Shown here piece after piece: positions 54,481 to 64,000 of a DNA stretch of 64,000 nucleotides. The position numbers were made by a program, and so were the translations under genes. This DNA comes from Pseudomonas cavernae (GTDB lineage Bacteria > Pseudomonadota > Gammaproteobacteria > Pseudomonadales > Pseudomonadaceae): assembly GCF_003595175.1 (NCBI RefSeq), contig NZ_CP032419.1:1364001-1428000 (forward strand), given 5' to 3'. The notes under the pieces are model-generated. The model saw only the letters and a program-made list of their open reading frames with translations, did no database searches and had not been told where the DNA came from. The stretch's first letter is position 1. Every line of letters starts with the position of its first letter.

Positions 54481-56964
54481 TTAGACCGGCACAGCCTCTT
54501 CGTCGCTACGTTCCAGCGCCACCTGGCGGATCGACAGGCGAATCTCCGCCGGCAGCACGCGCTTGGCGGCGCCTTCGGCCAGTTCGCTGAGCAGCGGGTG
54601 GTAGCTGAGCTTGCCGGCTTCGTCCTGGCGCAGCACTCCCTCGTCCAGCAGGGTCTGGATGAAGTGGCGGAACAGCGTCTTGTCGAAGAATTCCGGGGCG
54701 TTGAGGCCATGCAGGATCGACAGGCGCTGGGCCATCACCGTGGAGAGGTCCTCCAGTTCCTCGGCGCTGATGGCATTCTGCCCGGCGTTGAGCAGCAGGG
54801 CGGTGGCCATGTAGAAGCGCTGCAAGGTCTGCACGATGGCGCGCGAGAGCAGGGTCAGCAGGACGAACTGCCGTGAGCTCGGTGCCGGGCGCACGTAGAC
54901 GTCCGCCTCGACCTTCAGCAGGCCCTGCTCGACCAGCGCCACCAGCCATTGATCGACCACCGCATCCAGCTCGTCCAGCGACCAGCGGATGAACAGCTCG
55001 GACTGCAGGTAGGGGTAGAGCGCGCGGGTGAAGCGCAGGATCTGTTCGCGGCTGATCCGCGCGCTGCTCTGGAAGAAGCTGGCGAGCAGCGCCGGCAGGG
55101 CGAAGATGTGCAGCACGTTGTTGCGGTAGTAGGTCATCAGGACGGCGTTCTGCTCGTCCAGATAGAAGATCTTGCCGAGGGCGTCCTTCTGCTCGGAGAC
55201 CAGCTGCATGCCTTTGACGTACTCGATCAGCGCCTGGCCGTCGCCTTCCGGCAAGGTCGTGTGCGGCGAGTAGGGCACCTGGCGCAGCAGGCTCTGGTAG
55301 AGGTCGAGCACGCGCACCAGGGCGCGTTCGTCGAGCGCCAGCTTGCCGGTGGACAGCAGCGCCAGGGCCACCAGGTTGACCGGGTTGACCGCCGCCGCCT
55401 CGTTGAGGCGCTGGGCCACGCGCTCGGCCAGGCGGTTGGTGGTGTCGTTCAGCCAGTCCGGGCGGAACTGCGGGCCGAGTTCCTGCTGGCGCCAGCCGGG
55501 CTGCTGCTGGTCGAGGAATTCGCCCAGGCGGATCGGCTCGCCGAAGTTCACCGCGACCTGGCCGAAGCGCTGCTTGAACGCGCCGAGCACCTTGAACAGG
55601 TCGAAGATCGACTCCTTCTTCTTGGTCGCGCCGCGCAGCTCGCCGAGATAGGTGCGGCCCTCCAAGACCCGCTCGTAGCCGATGTACACCGGCACGAACA
55701 CCACCGGCAAGCGATGCGAGCGCAGGAAGCTGCGCAGGGTGATGGCCAGCATGCCGGTCTTCGGCTGCAGGGTGCGGCCGGTGCGCGAGCGCCCGCCCTC
55801 GACGAAGTACTCGACCGGAAAGCCCTTGCTGAACAGGGTGTGCAGGTATTCGTTGAACACCGCGGTGTACAGCGGGTTGCCCTTGAAGGTGCGGCGCATG
55901 AAGAAGGCCCCGCCGCGGCGCAGCAGGCTGCCGATCAGCGGCATGTTGAGGTTGATGCCGGCGGCGATGTGCGGCGGCGTCAGGCCGTTGCGCAGCAGCA
56001 GGTAGGACAGCAGCAGGTAATCCATGTGGCTGCGGTGGCAGGGCACATAGATCACCTCGTGGCCCTGGGCGATGTGCTGCACGCCTTCGAGGTTGTTGAG
56101 CTTGATGCCGTCGTAGAGCTTGTTCCAGAACCAGGACAGCAGCACTTCGAGGCCGCGCACCACGGTGTAGGCGTAGTCCGAGGCCATCTCGTTGCCGTAG
56201 CGCAGCGCCTGGGCCTCGGCCTTCTCGACGGAAATCTTCTCGCGCTCGACCTCGTCGTTGATCGCCTGGCGCACCAGCGGCGCGTGGATCAGGCCCTTGA
56301 CCAGGTTGCGCCGGTGCGACAGGTCGGGGCCGATCACCGCGGTCTTCTGGTTGCGGAAATGCACGCGCAGGATGCGGTTGACCATGCGCAGGGTGCGCTC
56401 CTGGCCCTTGCCCTGTTCGACCAGCTCGCGCAGGTGGATAGGCGCGGCGAACTGCACGCGGGTCTTGCGCCCGAGGATGAGGATGTTGAGCAGCCGGCGC
56501 AGGCGCCCGGTGACCGCCCAGCTGTCGGCGAACAGCAGTTTCCACGGGCTGGTCTCGCGGTCCGGCGACTGACCCCAGAACACGCTGACCGGCACGATCT
56601 GCGCATCCTCGGCGGCGTACTGGCCGATGGCGTTGACCAGGCGCACCAGCGTCGGCGAGGCGCCGCGCTTGTCCTGGCGGCCGAACCAGTCGGCCTCGCG
56701 GTTGAGGTAGAAGAACGCCGCTGGCTCCTGCAGGCCGCCGACCGCCACCGGCAGCACCGGCCGTGGCAGCCCGCTCTTGCTGCATTCGTGATCCAGCACT
56801 GCCAGGTCGCTGAGCGACGGCTGCTGCAGCACATAGAGCACTGGCTTGCTGCGGTCGAGCTTGAGGCTGAAGGCGGACTGGGCGATGGTTTCCGAGCGCA
56901 CCCAGAGGTACAGCAGGCGGCGCAGGGTGCCAAACACGAGGCGGTGGAACGGCGAGCGGGTCAT
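54481..56964 (-). CDS. plsB: Glycerol-3-phosphate 1-O-acyltransferase
   Basis: PlsB acylates glycerol-3-phosphate at sn-1, the first step of phospholipid synthesis, at the inner membrane. The 827-residue length is normal. The acyltransferase blocks are visible: [10 protein letters not shown] near residue 309 (HX4D catalytic pair), GAFFMRR near 353, [16 protein letters not shown] near 384, and [15 protein letters not shown] near 420. Its position next to the GldA-type ABC operon matches P. aeruginosa as I recall. Confidence 0.97.
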   Translation of the reverse strand: MTRSPFHRLVFGTLRRLLYLWVRSETIAQSAFSLKLDRSKPVLYVLQQPSLSDLAVLDHECSKSGLPRPVLPVAVGGLQEPAAFFYLNREADWFGRQDKRGASPTLVRLVNAIGQYAAEDAQIVPVSVFWGQSPDRETSPWKLLFADSWAVTGRLRRLLNILILGRKTRVQFAAPIHLRELVEQGKGQERTLRMVNRILRVHFRNQKTAVIGPDLSHRRNLVKGLIHAPLVRQAINDEVEREKISVEKAEAQALRYGNEMASDYAYTVVRGLEVLLSWFWNKLYDGIKLNNLEGVQHIAQGHEVIYVPCHRSHMDYLLLSYLLLRNGLTPPHIAAGINLNMPLIGSLLRRGGAFFMRRTFKGNPLYTAVFNEYLHTLFSKGFPVEYFVEGGRSRTGRTLQPKTGMLAITLRSFLRSHRLPVVFVPVYIGYERVLEGRTYLGELRGATKKKESIFDLFKVLGAFKQRFGQVAVNFGEPIRLGEFLDQQQPGWRQQELGPQFRPDWLNDTTNRLAERVAQRLNEAAAVNPVNLVALALLSTGKLALDERALVRVLDLYQSLLRQVPYSPHTTLPEGDGQALIEYVKGMQLVSEQKDALGKIFYLDEQNAVLMTYYRNNVLHIFALPALLASFFQSSARISREQILRFTRALYPYLQSELFIRWSLDELDAVVDQWLVALVEQGLLKVEADVYVRPAPSSRQFVLLTLLSRAIVQTLQRFYMATALLLNAGQNAISAEELEDLSTVMAQRLSILHGLNAPEFFDKTLFRHFIQTLLDEGVLRQDEAGKLSYHPLLSELAEGAAKRVLPAEIRLSIRQVALERSDEEAVPV

Positions 56965-57178
56965 TACGGAATCTACTGCTGATTGTGGAACGAGCGTGCG
57001 CTCGGGCCGGCTAGTGTGCCGGATTAGCGCAGGCGCAGCAAAAGCCCGGGCGGGCGGTTAGTCGGATGTGCCCGAGATTGGCGGCCGTGTAGGGGATCGC
57101 TGGCTATCCTTTCAGTTCGGGGTTTGCCACGCAGGCAGCACCGTGGCAACCAAGGCTTTGCAGCCAGTGGAGGTAGGT

Positions 57179-57649
57179 ATGAAGAGCTTTTCCGGAGTCT
57201 GCCTGGTGGCGGCCTTGCTCGCCGCCAGCGTCCAGGCGCAGACGGTGGTGCCCACCCAGGGGCAGAGTTCCCAGCAGGTGCAGCAGGACATGAGCGATTG
57301 CCAGAACATCGCGGCGAGTTCGGCCAGTAGCGCGTCGAGCACCAGCAGCGCGCACGTCGGTGGGCGCGTGCGGGGCGCGGCGGCGGGGGCGGCGGCCGGC
57401 GCGGTAGGGGCCGAGGTGCGCGGACGGCAACATGACGAGGTGTATGACCGGGTCGACGACGATGTGAAGCGCGATTACCGGCAGAACCGCGCCGAGCAAA
57501 CCGCCGCCGCCGGTGCGGTGGTCGGCGGCATGCACCAGCGCCAGGAGCGCCGCCAGGATCGCCGCACTCAGCAGCAGACGGCCAGTTCGGCCAGTGCGAC
57601 GGCCTATACCAGTTGCCTGCAGGGGCGTGGTTATCAGGTCACGCCCTGA
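57179..57649 (+). CDS. Secreted glycine-zipper protein
   Basis: The 156-residue protein has a signal peptide (SGVCLVAALLAASVQAQ), a Gln/Ser-rich segment, and two glycine-zipper stretches (GGRVRGAAAGAAAGAVGAEV near residue 62, and AAAGAVVGGMHQRQERRQ near 106). The ending is YTSCLQGRGYQVTP. This is the YMGG-like layout of envelope proteins. A GGAGGT site lies upstream. The function is unknown; an envelope role is likely. Confidence 0.8.
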   Translation: MKSFSGVCLVAALLAASVQAQTVVPTQGQSSQQVQQDMSDCQNIAASSASSASSTSSAHVGGRVRGAAAGAAAGAVGAEVRGRQHDEVYDRVDDDVKRDYRQNRAEQTAAAGAVVGGMHQRQERRQDRRTQQQTASSASATAYTSCLQGRGYQVTP

Positions 57650-57761
57650 GCGGCACGTGACGTTCGTCCCGGGCCGCAACGGCCCGGGGCAACGTCTTAC
57701 AGGCTTTCTGACCGTCTGAATTTCCAGCTTTCATCTGCAACTTCCGGAAACTTCGGCTGTC

Positions 57762-57791
57762 TTGCATTGCCATGGTGGCACTCCTTATAGT
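57762..57791 (+). promoter_or_regulatory. Possible sigma-70 promoter of the ABC operon
   Basis: TTGCAT and TATAGT are spaced by 18 bases, about 80 bases upstream of the ABC ATPase start. No other good match was seen in this gap. Confidence 0.4.
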
Positions 57792-57868
57792 CCGCCGGCA
57801 TTTTCAAGACCCATCTCGCTGTGCTCGTGGGTGGCGAGAGGGGTTTTTCATCGTGATGGTGAGAGACC

Positions 57869-58792
57869 ATGATCGAAATAAAAAATCTAACGAAACGATT
57901 CGCGCAGCATATTGCGGTGGACAACCTGTCCTTCCGTGTTCAAGAGGGGGAAGTGCTGGGTTTCCTGGGGCCGAACGGCGCCGGTAAATCCACCACCATG
58001 AAGATGCTCACCGGTTTTCTGGCGCCGACCTCCGGCACCGCGAGCATCCTCGGTTTCGATATCCAGACCCAGACCATCAAGGCCCAGCGGCAGATCGGCT
58101 ACCTGCCGGAAGGCGCGCCCTGCTATGGCGACATGACGGTGCGCGGCTTCCTCGAATTCATCGCCGAAATCCGTGGTTTCCGCGGCGCCGAGAAGCGCCG
58201 GCGGGTGACGCTGGCGGTCGAGCAGGTGGAGCTGGAACAGGTTCTCGAGCAGTCCATCGAGACCCTGTCCAAGGGCTTCAAGCGCCGCGTTGGCCTGGCC
58301 CAGGCGATCCTCCATGATCCCAAGGTGCTGATCCTCGACGAGCCCACCGACGGCCTCGACCCCAACCAGAAGCATCAGGTGCGCGGGCTGATCCAGAGCC
58401 TGGCCAAAGACAAGATCGTGATCATCTCCACCCACATCCTCGAGGAAGTGACGGCGGTGTGCAGCCGTGCGGTGGTGATCGCCCACGGCAAGCTGCTCGC
58501 CGACGGCACGCCGTTCGAGCTGGAAAGCCGCTCGCGCTACCACCAGGCGGTGACCCTGGTCGGCGCCGAGGCGCTGGATCAGGCCGCGCTCGGCGCGCTG
58601 CCGGGCGTCGCCGGGGTCGAAATCAACGCACTGGAAAACAGCCTGACGGTGCTGGCGCAGCCCGGCCAGGTGATCTTCCCGCAGGTCAATGCGCTGCTGG
58701 CCCAGCGCGGCTGGGCGGTGAAGGAGTTGAACGTGGAGCGCGGCCGTCTCGATGAAGTGTTCCGCAGCCTGACCCGGGGGGAGATGGTATGA
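57869..58792 (+). CDS. ABC transporter ATP-binding protein (GldA-like)
   Basis: The 307-residue ATPase has Walker A GPNGAGKSTTMK near residue 36, a signature LSKGFKRRVGLAQ near 134 (a variant of LSGGQ common in this subfamily), Walker B VLILDEPTDGLDP near 155 and the His switch STHILEE near 190. A C-terminal extension of about 90 residues follows. It pairs with the permease, whose start overlaps its stop (ATGA). The operon resembles the gld-type exporters also found in non-gliding bacteria; the cargo is unknown. Confidence 0.92.
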   Translation: MIEIKNLTKRFAQHIAVDNLSFRVQEGEVLGFLGPNGAGKSTTMKMLTGFLAPTSGTASILGFDIQTQTIKAQRQIGYLPEGAPCYGDMTVRGFLEFIAEIRGFRGAEKRRRVTLAVEQVELEQVLEQSIETLSKGFKRRVGLAQAILHDPKVLILDEPTDGLDPNQKHQVRGLIQSLAKDKIVIISTHILEEVTAVCSRAVVIAHGKLLADGTPFELESRSRYHQAVTLVGAEALDQAALGALPGVAGVEINALENSLTVLAQPGQVIFPQVNALLAQRGWAVKELNVERGRLDEVFRSLTRGEMV

Positions 58793-59520
58793 AGCAGTTG
58801 CCGGTAGTCTTCAAGCGCGAGCTGGCGAGCTATTTCGCCACGCCGCTGGCCTACGTGTTCATCCTGATCTTCCTGGTGCTGTCCGGGGTGTTCACCTTCT
58901 ACCTCGGCGGTTTCTTCGAGAGCGGCCAGGCCGATCTGGCGCCGTTCCTCAACTTCCACCCCTGGCTGTACCTGTTCCTGATCCCGGCCATCGCCATGCG
59001 CCTGTGGGCCGAGGAGCGCAAGTCCGGCTCCATCGAGCTGCTGATGACCCTGCCGATCACCCGTACCGAAGCGGTGCTGGGCAAGTTCCTCGCCGCCTGG
59101 GTGTTCGCCGGTCTGGCGCTGCTGCTGACCTTCCCGATGATCATCACCGTCAACTACCTGGGCGAGCCGGACAACGGCGCGATCGTCACCGGCTACATCG
59201 GCAGCTGGCTGCTGGCCGGCGCCTACCTGGCGATCGGCTCGTGCATGTCGGCGCTGGCGAAGAACCAGGTGATCGCCTTCATCCTCGCGGTGAGCATGTG
59301 CTTCCTGTTCATCGTCAGCGGCTTCCCCATGGTGCTCGACAGCTTCAGCTGGGCGCCGCAGTGGCTGGTGGATGCGGTGGCGTCGCTGAGCTTCCTGACC
59401 CGCTTCGACGCGATCAGCAAGGGCGTGATCGACCTGCGCGACCTGCTGTTTTTCGTCAGCCTGATCGCCGCCTGGCTGACCGCTACCGCCGTAGTGGTCG
59501 ACCTGAAGAAAGCCGACTGA
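58789..59520 (+). CDS. ABC transporter permease (GldF-like)
   Basis: The 243-residue permease has six membrane helices, with the family's LWAEERKSGSIELLMTLPITRTEAVLGKFLAAW segment near residues 67-100, and FILAVSMCFLFIVSGFPMV later. It belongs to the ABC-2 type. It overlaps the ATPase gene by four bases and is ten bases before the GldG-like gene. Confidence 0.92.
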   Translation: MKQLPVVFKRELASYFATPLAYVFILIFLVLSGVFTFYLGGFFESGQADLAPFLNFHPWLYLFLIPAIAMRLWAEERKSGSIELLMTLPITRTEAVLGKFLAAWVFAGLALLLTFPMIITVNYLGEPDNGAIVTGYIGSWLLAGAYLAIGSCMSALAKNQVIAFILAVSMCFLFIVSGFPMVLDSFSWAPQWLVDAVASLSFLTRFDAISKGVIDLRDLLFFVSLIAAWLTATAVVVDLKKAD

Positions 59521-59530
59521 GGATGCCCGC

Positions 59531-61369
59531 ATGAAGAAGTTGATGTTTTCCAGCGTCGGGCTGCTGCTGATCGCCCTGGCGTTTCTCGCGTTCAATATGT
59601 TCTCCAGCCTGGCGCTCACCGATACGCGCCTGGACCTGACTGAACAGAAGCTCTACACCATCTCCGCCGGCACCCAGAAGATCCTTGGCGAGCTGGACGA
59701 GCCGATCAACCTGTACTTCTTCTACTCCGACAAGGCCACCAAGGACGTGGTGCAGCTGCGCAACTACGCCCGCCGCGTCGAGGAGATGCTCAAGGCCTAC
59801 GAGCGCGAGGCCGACGGCAAGCTCAAGCTGCACATCGTCGATCCCGAGCCGTTTTCCGAGGATGAGGACCGCGCCGCCCAGTTCGGCCTGCAGGCGGTGC
59901 CGCTGAACCAGAGCGGCGACCAGGTGTATTTCGGCCTGGCCGGCACCAACAGCGTCGATGACACCCAGGTGATCCCGTTCTTCCCCCTCGATCACGAGGA
60001 GTTCCTTGAGTACGACATCAGCCGTCTGGTGCAGAGCCTGGCCAAGCCGGAGCTGCCGGTGGTCGGCGTGCTCTCGACCCTGCCGCTGAATGGCGGCTTC
60101 GACATGGCCAGCCAGCAACCCACCTCGCCGTGGATGGTGATGGAGGATCTGCGCCAGCAGTTCAAGGTGGAAAGCCTCAAGCCGGGCCTCGATCGCATTC
60201 CCGAGACGGTTTCGGTGCTGCTGCTGGTGCATCCGAAGAACCTGCCGCAACCGACCCTGTACGCCATCGACCAGTTCGTCCTGCGCGGCGGCAAGCTGCT
60301 GGTGTTCGTCGACCCCTACAGCGAGGCCGATCACAGCATGCCGATGCCGGGCGAGATGGGTGGCGCCGATAAGGCCTCCGACCTCGACCCGCTATTTAAG
60401 GCCTGGGGCCTGCGTATGGTGCCGGACAAGGTGCTCGGTGACGGCTCCTACGCCATGGCCGTGAGCATGGGCCAGGGCCAGCGCGCGGTGCGCCATGCCG
60501 CCTGGCTCAATCTGCCGAAGAATGCCATCGATCAGAGCGATGTCAGCACCGCCGGCCTGGAGAACATCACCGTGGCCACCGCCGGCATCCTCGAGCCGGT
60601 GGAAGGGGCGAAGACCCATTTCACCCCGCTGATCCACAGCTCGCAGTACGCCATGCCGTTCGACGCCCAGCGCTTCGCCATGCTGCAGAACCCGGAAAGC
60701 CTGATCCGCGAGCTGCAGCCGACCGGTGAGCGTTACGCCGTCGCCGCGCGCATCAGCGGCCCGGCGCAGAGCGCCTTCCCCAACGGCATCGAAGGGCAGA
60801 AGGACGGGCTCAAGGAGGCGGCCAGCATCAACGTCATCGCCGTCGCCGACACCGACATGCTCACCGACCGCATGTGGGTGCAGGTGCAGGAGATGTTCGG
60901 CCAGCGCGTGCCCCAGCCATGGGCCGACAACGGCAGCTTCGCGATCAACGCGCTGGACAACCTGGCCGGCTCCGATGCGCTGATCAGCGTGCGTTCGCGC
61001 GGCCGCTTCAGCCGTCCGTTCACCGTGGTCGAAGCGATCCAGCGCGATGCCGAGGTGCAGTTCCGCGAGAAGGAAGAGGCCCTGCAGACCCAGCTCAACG
61101 CCACCGAGCAGAAGCTCGCCGCCCTGCAGCAGAAGCAGGACCCGAGCAAGGTGCTGGAGCTGACCCCGGAACAGCAGGCCACCGTGCAGCAGTTCATCCA
61201 GGAGCGGGTCAAGCTGCGCAAGGAACTGCGCGAGGTGCGCTACCAGCTCAACGCCAACATCGAGGCGCTGGGGCGGACCCTGAAACTGGCCAACATCGTG
61301 CTGGTACCGGCGCTGCTGACCCTGGGCGTCCTGGCCCTGGGCCTGTGGCGCCGCCGCCGGCACGCCTGA
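59531..61369 (+). CDS. GldG-family ABC-associated auxiliary protein
   Basis: The 612-residue protein has one N-terminal and one C-terminal membrane helix around a large periplasmic part. The start of that part reads LDLTEQKLYTISAGTQKILGELDEPI near residue 37, which is the GldG/DUF4350-like beginning. A coiled-coil segment (EEALQTQLNATEQKLAALQQKQ) lies near 515-570. It probably works with the ATPase and permease; mechanism unknown. Confidence 0.88.
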   Translation: MKKLMFSSVGLLLIALAFLAFNMFSSLALTDTRLDLTEQKLYTISAGTQKILGELDEPINLYFFYSDKATKDVVQLRNYARRVEEMLKAYEREADGKLKLHIVDPEPFSEDEDRAAQFGLQAVPLNQSGDQVYFGLAGTNSVDDTQVIPFFPLDHEEFLEYDISRLVQSLAKPELPVVGVLSTLPLNGGFDMASQQPTSPWMVMEDLRQQFKVESLKPGLDRIPETVSVLLLVHPKNLPQPTLYAIDQFVLRGGKLLVFVDPYSEADHSMPMPGEMGGADKASDLDPLFKAWGLRMVPDKVLGDGSYAMAVSMGQGQRAVRHAAWLNLPKNAIDQSDVSTAGLENITVATAGILEPVEGAKTHFTPLIHSSQYAMPFDAQRFAMLQNPESLIRELQPTGERYAVAARISGPAQSAFPNGIEGQKDGLKEAASINVIAVADTDMLTDRMWVQVQEMFGQRVPQPWADNGSFAINALDNLAGSDALISVRSRGRFSRPFTVVEAIQRDAEVQFREKEEALQTQLNATEQKLAALQQKQDPSKVLELTPEQQATVQQFIQERVKLRKELREVRYQLNANIEALGRTLKLANIVLVPALLTLGVLALGLWRRRRHA

Positions 61370-61382
61370 GGGAGGGCGCGAG

Positions 61383-62357
61383 ATGGGACGCAAGTCGCTG
61401 TTGTTGCTGGCGCTGCTGATCCTCGGCTTGGGCGGCGCGTACTTCTGGCTGCAAAAGCCGGCATCGGTCGCAGTCAGCCGCGTGCCGTTGCTGCCGTCCT
61501 TGCAGGGCCGGCTGGCCGAGGTCAGCGCCGTCGAGGTCGACAGCCCGGAGCAGACGCCGGTGCGTCTAGAGCGCCGTGAGCAGACCTGGGTGGTGCCGGC
61601 CAAGGCCGGTTATCCGGCCTCGGTCGGCGCGGTGAATACCCTGTTGCGGGCCCTGGGCGAGGCGCAGAAGGCCGAAGCCAAGACCAGCAATCCGCAACTG
61701 CATGAGCGGCTCGGCTTGGCGGAAAGAGGCGAGCAGCGCGCCACGCGCATCAATCTCGAACTGCCGGGCGCGCCGCCGCTGGCGCTGCTGGTCGGCAAGC
61801 CGGCGCAGCAGGGCAGTGGTCAGCTGGTGCGGCTGGTCGGCGACAACCAGGTGTGGCTGATCGACAAGCCGATCAACCTGCCGGTCGAGGAGCTGCAGTG
61901 GCTGGATCGGCGGGTCGCGGCGATTCCCTTCGCCAGCGTCAAACGCCTGGAAGTGCGCTATGCAGATGGCCAGCGCCTGACCCTGCTGCGCGCCGAGGCC
62001 GACGAGCCGAACTTCCGGCTCGCGCAACTGCCGGCCGGCAAGCCGCTGCCCTACGAAGCGGCGGCCAACGGCATGGTCAACCTGTTCGGTCGCCTGGACT
62101 TCGCCGACGCCGCGCCGCTGACGCAGGTGCAGTTCAAGGCGCCGGCGCTGCTCAATTTCGTCCTGGAGAGTTTTGCTGACGGCCAGGTGCAGGGTGCCGT
62201 CTACGTCCAGGGCGAGCAGTACTGGCTGACCCTGAAAGAGCGGCGCAACTTCAGCGCCGAGGAACTCCCGGGCAAGGCCGATTGGGCGTATCGGATCGAG
62301 CCGGGGCAGTATCAGGCGCTGGCCAAAACGCTCAAGGACGTGCTCGCGAAAAAGTGA
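61383..62357 (+). CDS. DUF4340 domain protein of the ABC operon
   Basis: The 324-residue protein has an N-terminal membrane anchor (LLLLALLILGLGGAYFWL) and a DUF4340 periplasmic domain (VEVDSPEQTPVRLERREQTWVV near 44; LVGKPAQQGSGQLVRLVGDNQVWLID near 138). It is the last gene of the four-gene operon, 13 bases after the GldG-like gene. It is probably an accessory component. Confidence 0.88.
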   Translation: MGRKSLLLLALLILGLGGAYFWLQKPASVAVSRVPLLPSLQGRLAEVSAVEVDSPEQTPVRLERREQTWVVPAKAGYPASVGAVNTLLRALGEAQKAEAKTSNPQLHERLGLAERGEQRATRINLELPGAPPLALLVGKPAQQGSGQLVRLVGDNQVWLIDKPINLPVEELQWLDRRVAAIPFASVKRLEVRYADGQRLTLLRAEADEPNFRLAQLPAGKPLPYEAAANGMVNLFGRLDFADAAPLTQVQFKAPALLNFVLESFADGQVQGAVYVQGEQYWLTLKERRNFSAEELPGKADWAYRIEPGQYQALAKTLKDVLAKK

Positions 62358-62566
62358 GGAAATGCCCTGCAAGGCGCGCAGTGCGGGCCTTGCAGGCTTT
62401 ATGGAAAAAGTACTTTTCAGCTTTTGCGCTTGCTTTATACTCGGCTGGCGGTGGCATTTAAGAGCGTTATGCAATTGTCTGCTTTGCGGCGGCAGCTGCG
62501 CGTTGTTACTGACCCGTCGATACCTCGTCAGAGGCAATAATAAAATGCGAGTTGGAGAGAGTTGGA

Positions 62567-62776
62567 ATGGCTGATCGTGAGATTGGGACCGTCAAATGGT
62601 TCAATGATGCCAAGGGCTATGGCTTCATTCAGCGCGAAAGTGGCGCGGATGTATTCGTTCACTACCGCGCCATCCGTGGTGAGGGTCACCGCTCCCTGAA
62701 CGAGGGCGAGCGCGTTGAGTTCTCCGTGATCGATGGTCAGAAAGGCCCGCAGGCTGAAGACGTTTCCCGGACTTAA
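62567..62776 (+). CDS. Cold-shock domain protein
   Basis: The 69-residue single CSD protein has both RNA-binding motifs, KGYGFIQR near residue 17 and DVFVHY near 29. It binds single-stranded RNA or DNA and acts in translation or RNA folding. The start [13 protein letters not shown] matches the family; an ATG five codons earlier is less likely. A long AT-rich leader of about 190 bases precedes it, with TATACT at 62436, consistent with the long leaders of csp genes. A strong terminator follows. Confidence 0.95.
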   Translation: MADREIGTVKWFNDAKGYGFIQRESGADVFVHYRAIRGEGHRSLNEGERVEFSVIDGQKGPQAEDVSRT

Positions 62777-62790
62777 CCGTCCGGAACAAC

Positions 62791-62823
62791 AAAAGGCCCG
62801 TCAGTGACGGGCCTTTTGTTTTT
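62791..62823 (+). terminator. Rho-independent terminator of the cold-shock gene
   Basis: AAAAGGCCCGTCA and TGACGGGCCTTTT form a 13-bp stem with a tiny loop, followed by GTTTTT. Confidence 0.93.
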
Positions 62824-62855
62824 CTACGGTTCGTAGGGGCATCGGGCTACGAGTT

Positions 62856-62941
62856 GTAGGTTGGTGTGGAGCGCAGCGATACCCAACAAGCGGTCGCTCC
62901 GGGAGCGAAAGATGGGTATCGCTGCGCTCGACCCATCCTAC
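62856..62941. repeat. Inverted repeat, TTGAGCGCAGCGATACCCA family
   Basis: Left arm GTAGGTTGGTGTGGAGCGCA, right arm GCTGCGCTCGACCCATCCTA. It lies between the cold-shock terminator and the convergent hypothetical gene. Confidence 0.85.
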
Positions 62942-62953
62942 GGGTTACTCAGT

Positions 62954-63337
62954 TCAGCTGGTGCGCCAGACGATCTCTTCCTCGCCATCGGCGCTGACCC
63001 GGATCCAGCGGTCGGCGGTTTCGTCGCTTTCATCCTCTTGCCAGCTGCCAGGCGCGCAGCGGACTTCCACGCCGAGGGCGGCGAAGGCTGCGCGGGCGCA
63101 GGCCAGATCGTCCGGCCAGGGCGTGTGCGGGCTGTCCAGATAGAGGCTGTGCCACTTGCCGACCGCCTTCGGCAGCCATGTTAGGGGAATCACCCCGGCG
63201 GCGCTGTCGACGTCGCACTTGTAGGTCTGGCCCTTCTGTCGCCATTCGGAACAAGGGCCGAGCGCCTGGCTCAGCCAGCCGGTGATGGCGTGGTGGTCGG
63301 CGTCCTTGAGGTAGATCTCGATATCCGGTTGGCGCAT
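62954..63337 (-). CDS. Conserved hypothetical protein
   Basis: The 127-residue cytoplasmic protein starts MRQPDIEIYLKDADHHAI and contains CDVDSAAGVIPLTWLPKAVG near residue 41 and WHSLYLDS near 62. I know it only as a conserved hypothetical of pseudomonads. It lies 27 bases downstream of the rlmA stop on the same strand, so the two are likely cotranscribed. Confidence 0.75.
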   Translation of the reverse strand: MRQPDIEIYLKDADHHAITGWLSQALGPCSEWRQKGQTYKCDVDSAAGVIPLTWLPKAVGKWHSLYLDSPHTPWPDDLACARAAFAALGVEVRCAPGSWQEDESDETADRWIRVSADGEEEIVWRTS

Positions 63338-63364
63338 CGCAGGGTTCCTGTCGCCGAAGGCAAA

Positions 63365-64000
63365 TTAGTTGAGTTGAAACCAATCGTAGCGCACCGCCAC
63401 GGTGACCTCTAACGGCTGCTCGATCACCGCCGCGCGGCGTTCGGCACTGGCGCGCCAGCCATGCGGGGTCATCGCCAGCAGGTCGGCGCGCGCTTCGGGG
63501 CTGCTCAGCGCGAGGCTGAAGCTGAGCGTCTCGCTGTGGGCCAGGCGCATGTCGGCGGGGATCAGACTCAGGTGCTTCTCGTCGTCGTAGGCGCGCACCT
63601 CGTCGTACAGACGGGCGCGCAGTTCGATCAGGTGCTCGCGAGTCGGGCCGACGCGCAGCAGGCCGCCGCCGGCGCTGAGCAGGCGCCGGGCCTCGCTCCA
63701 GTCCAGCGGGCTGAACACGCTGGCGAGTACCTGGCAGCTGGCATCGGCCAGCGGGATGCGCGCCATGCTCGCCACCAACCAGCTCAGTTGCGGCGCACGC
63801 TTGCAGGCGCGTTTGACCGCCTCGCGGGAGATGTCCAGGGCATAGCCGTCGGCCTGGGGCAGTGCCTCGGCGATCTGCGCGGTGTAGTAGCCCTCGCCGC
63901 AGCCGATATCCAGCCAGGCGGCGGGCTTCCGCTCGGCGGCCAGTTCGGCCAGGCGCTTGGCGATCGGCGCGTAGTGGCCGGCTTCGAGAAAGCGTCGGCG
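63365..64000 (-). CDS. rlmA: 23S rRNA (guanine745-N1)-methyltransferase, 5' end outside window
   Basis: The visible 211 residues are the C-terminal part of an RlmA-type methyltransferase. They begin RRRFLEAGHYAPIAKRL, followed by the SAM motif AWLDIGCGEGYYTAQIA, YALDISREAVKRACKR, and VASMARIPLADASCQVLASVFSPL. The usual N-terminal zinc-finger part and the start codon lie beyond base 64000. The family methylates G745 of 23S rRNA. The gene is cut by the window, not broken. Confidence 0.88.
   Translation of the reverse strand, partial: RRRFLEAGHYAPIAKRLAELAAERKPAAWLDIGCGEGYYTAQIAEALPQADGYALDISREAVKRACKRAPQLSWLVASMARIPLADASCQVLASVFSPLDWSEARRLLSAGGGLLRVGPTREHLIELRARLYDEVRAYDDEKHLSLIPADMRLAHSETLSFSLALSSPEARADLLAMTPHGWRASAERRAAVIEQPLEVTVAVRYDWFQLN

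Noticed and set aside
54949..56982. A 677-codon plus-strand frame opposite plsB
   Set aside because: It is a shadow of a well-recognised core gene with catalytic motifs on the other strand.

Overview
The window looks like a chromosomal segment of a Pseudomonas species. It is GC-rich throughout apart from one island near 36.8-38.3 kb. The gene set and order (ppc, adk, tsaB, rsmJ, a mexL/mexJ/mexK-like efflux locus, plsB, a GldA/F/G-type ABC operon) match, from memory, the P. aeruginosa region from about PA3688 down to PA3669. No tRNA, rRNA, CRISPR array or intact transposase gene was seen.

Layout. 0.2-3.4 kb: a lipoprotein, a QEGLA-motif zinc-peptidase-like protein, a lipoprotein alpha/beta hydrolase and a small membrane protein. 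3.5-14.7 kb: core genes ppc, adk, tsaB, DUF72, a PEP mutase/isocitrate lyase-family enzyme, a patatin lipoprotein, rtcB and rsmJ. 15.0-19.9 kb: a divergent TetR repressor and RND efflux pair (mexL-mexJ-mexK type) with a clear operator palindrome between them. 20.0-54.4 kb: a large block that, from memory, is not between mexK and plsB in P. aeruginosa. 54.5-64 kb: core genes again (plsB, glycine-zipper protein, GldA/F/G/DUF4340 ABC operon, cold-shock protein, hypothetical, start-truncated rlmA).

The most interesting system is the four-gene, translationally coupled operon at 20055-27374: wecB, nfrB, nfrA and a DUF4434-like gene. In E. coli, NfrA, NfrB and the epimerase WecB are needed for the c-di-GMP-controlled surface glycan used as receptor by phage N4, but wecB lies elsewhere in the genome. 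Here the ManNAc-forming epimerase sits in the same overlapping operon, and NfrB carries an evident c-di-GMP-binding MshEN module plus an extra copy of its motif. A GAF-PAS-PAS-GGDEF diguanylate cyclase lies in the same accessory block.

Other highlights are a class-I preQ1 riboswitch immediately upstream of the queuosine-precursor transporter yhhQ, and a Tat-exported multicopper oxidase in an operon with a SCO1-cytochrome c fusion. There is a zone of gene decay at 33.8-39.9 kb: a frameshifted F420-reductase-like gene, an SDR lacking a start codon, a frameshifted zapE homologue, and duplicated scars of yhhQ and zapE. There are also several families of dispersed inverted repeats. Two of these are MITE-like: two copies of about 265 bp, and four copies in a short (142 bp) or long (225-256 bp) form. 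Several lie directly against stop codons.
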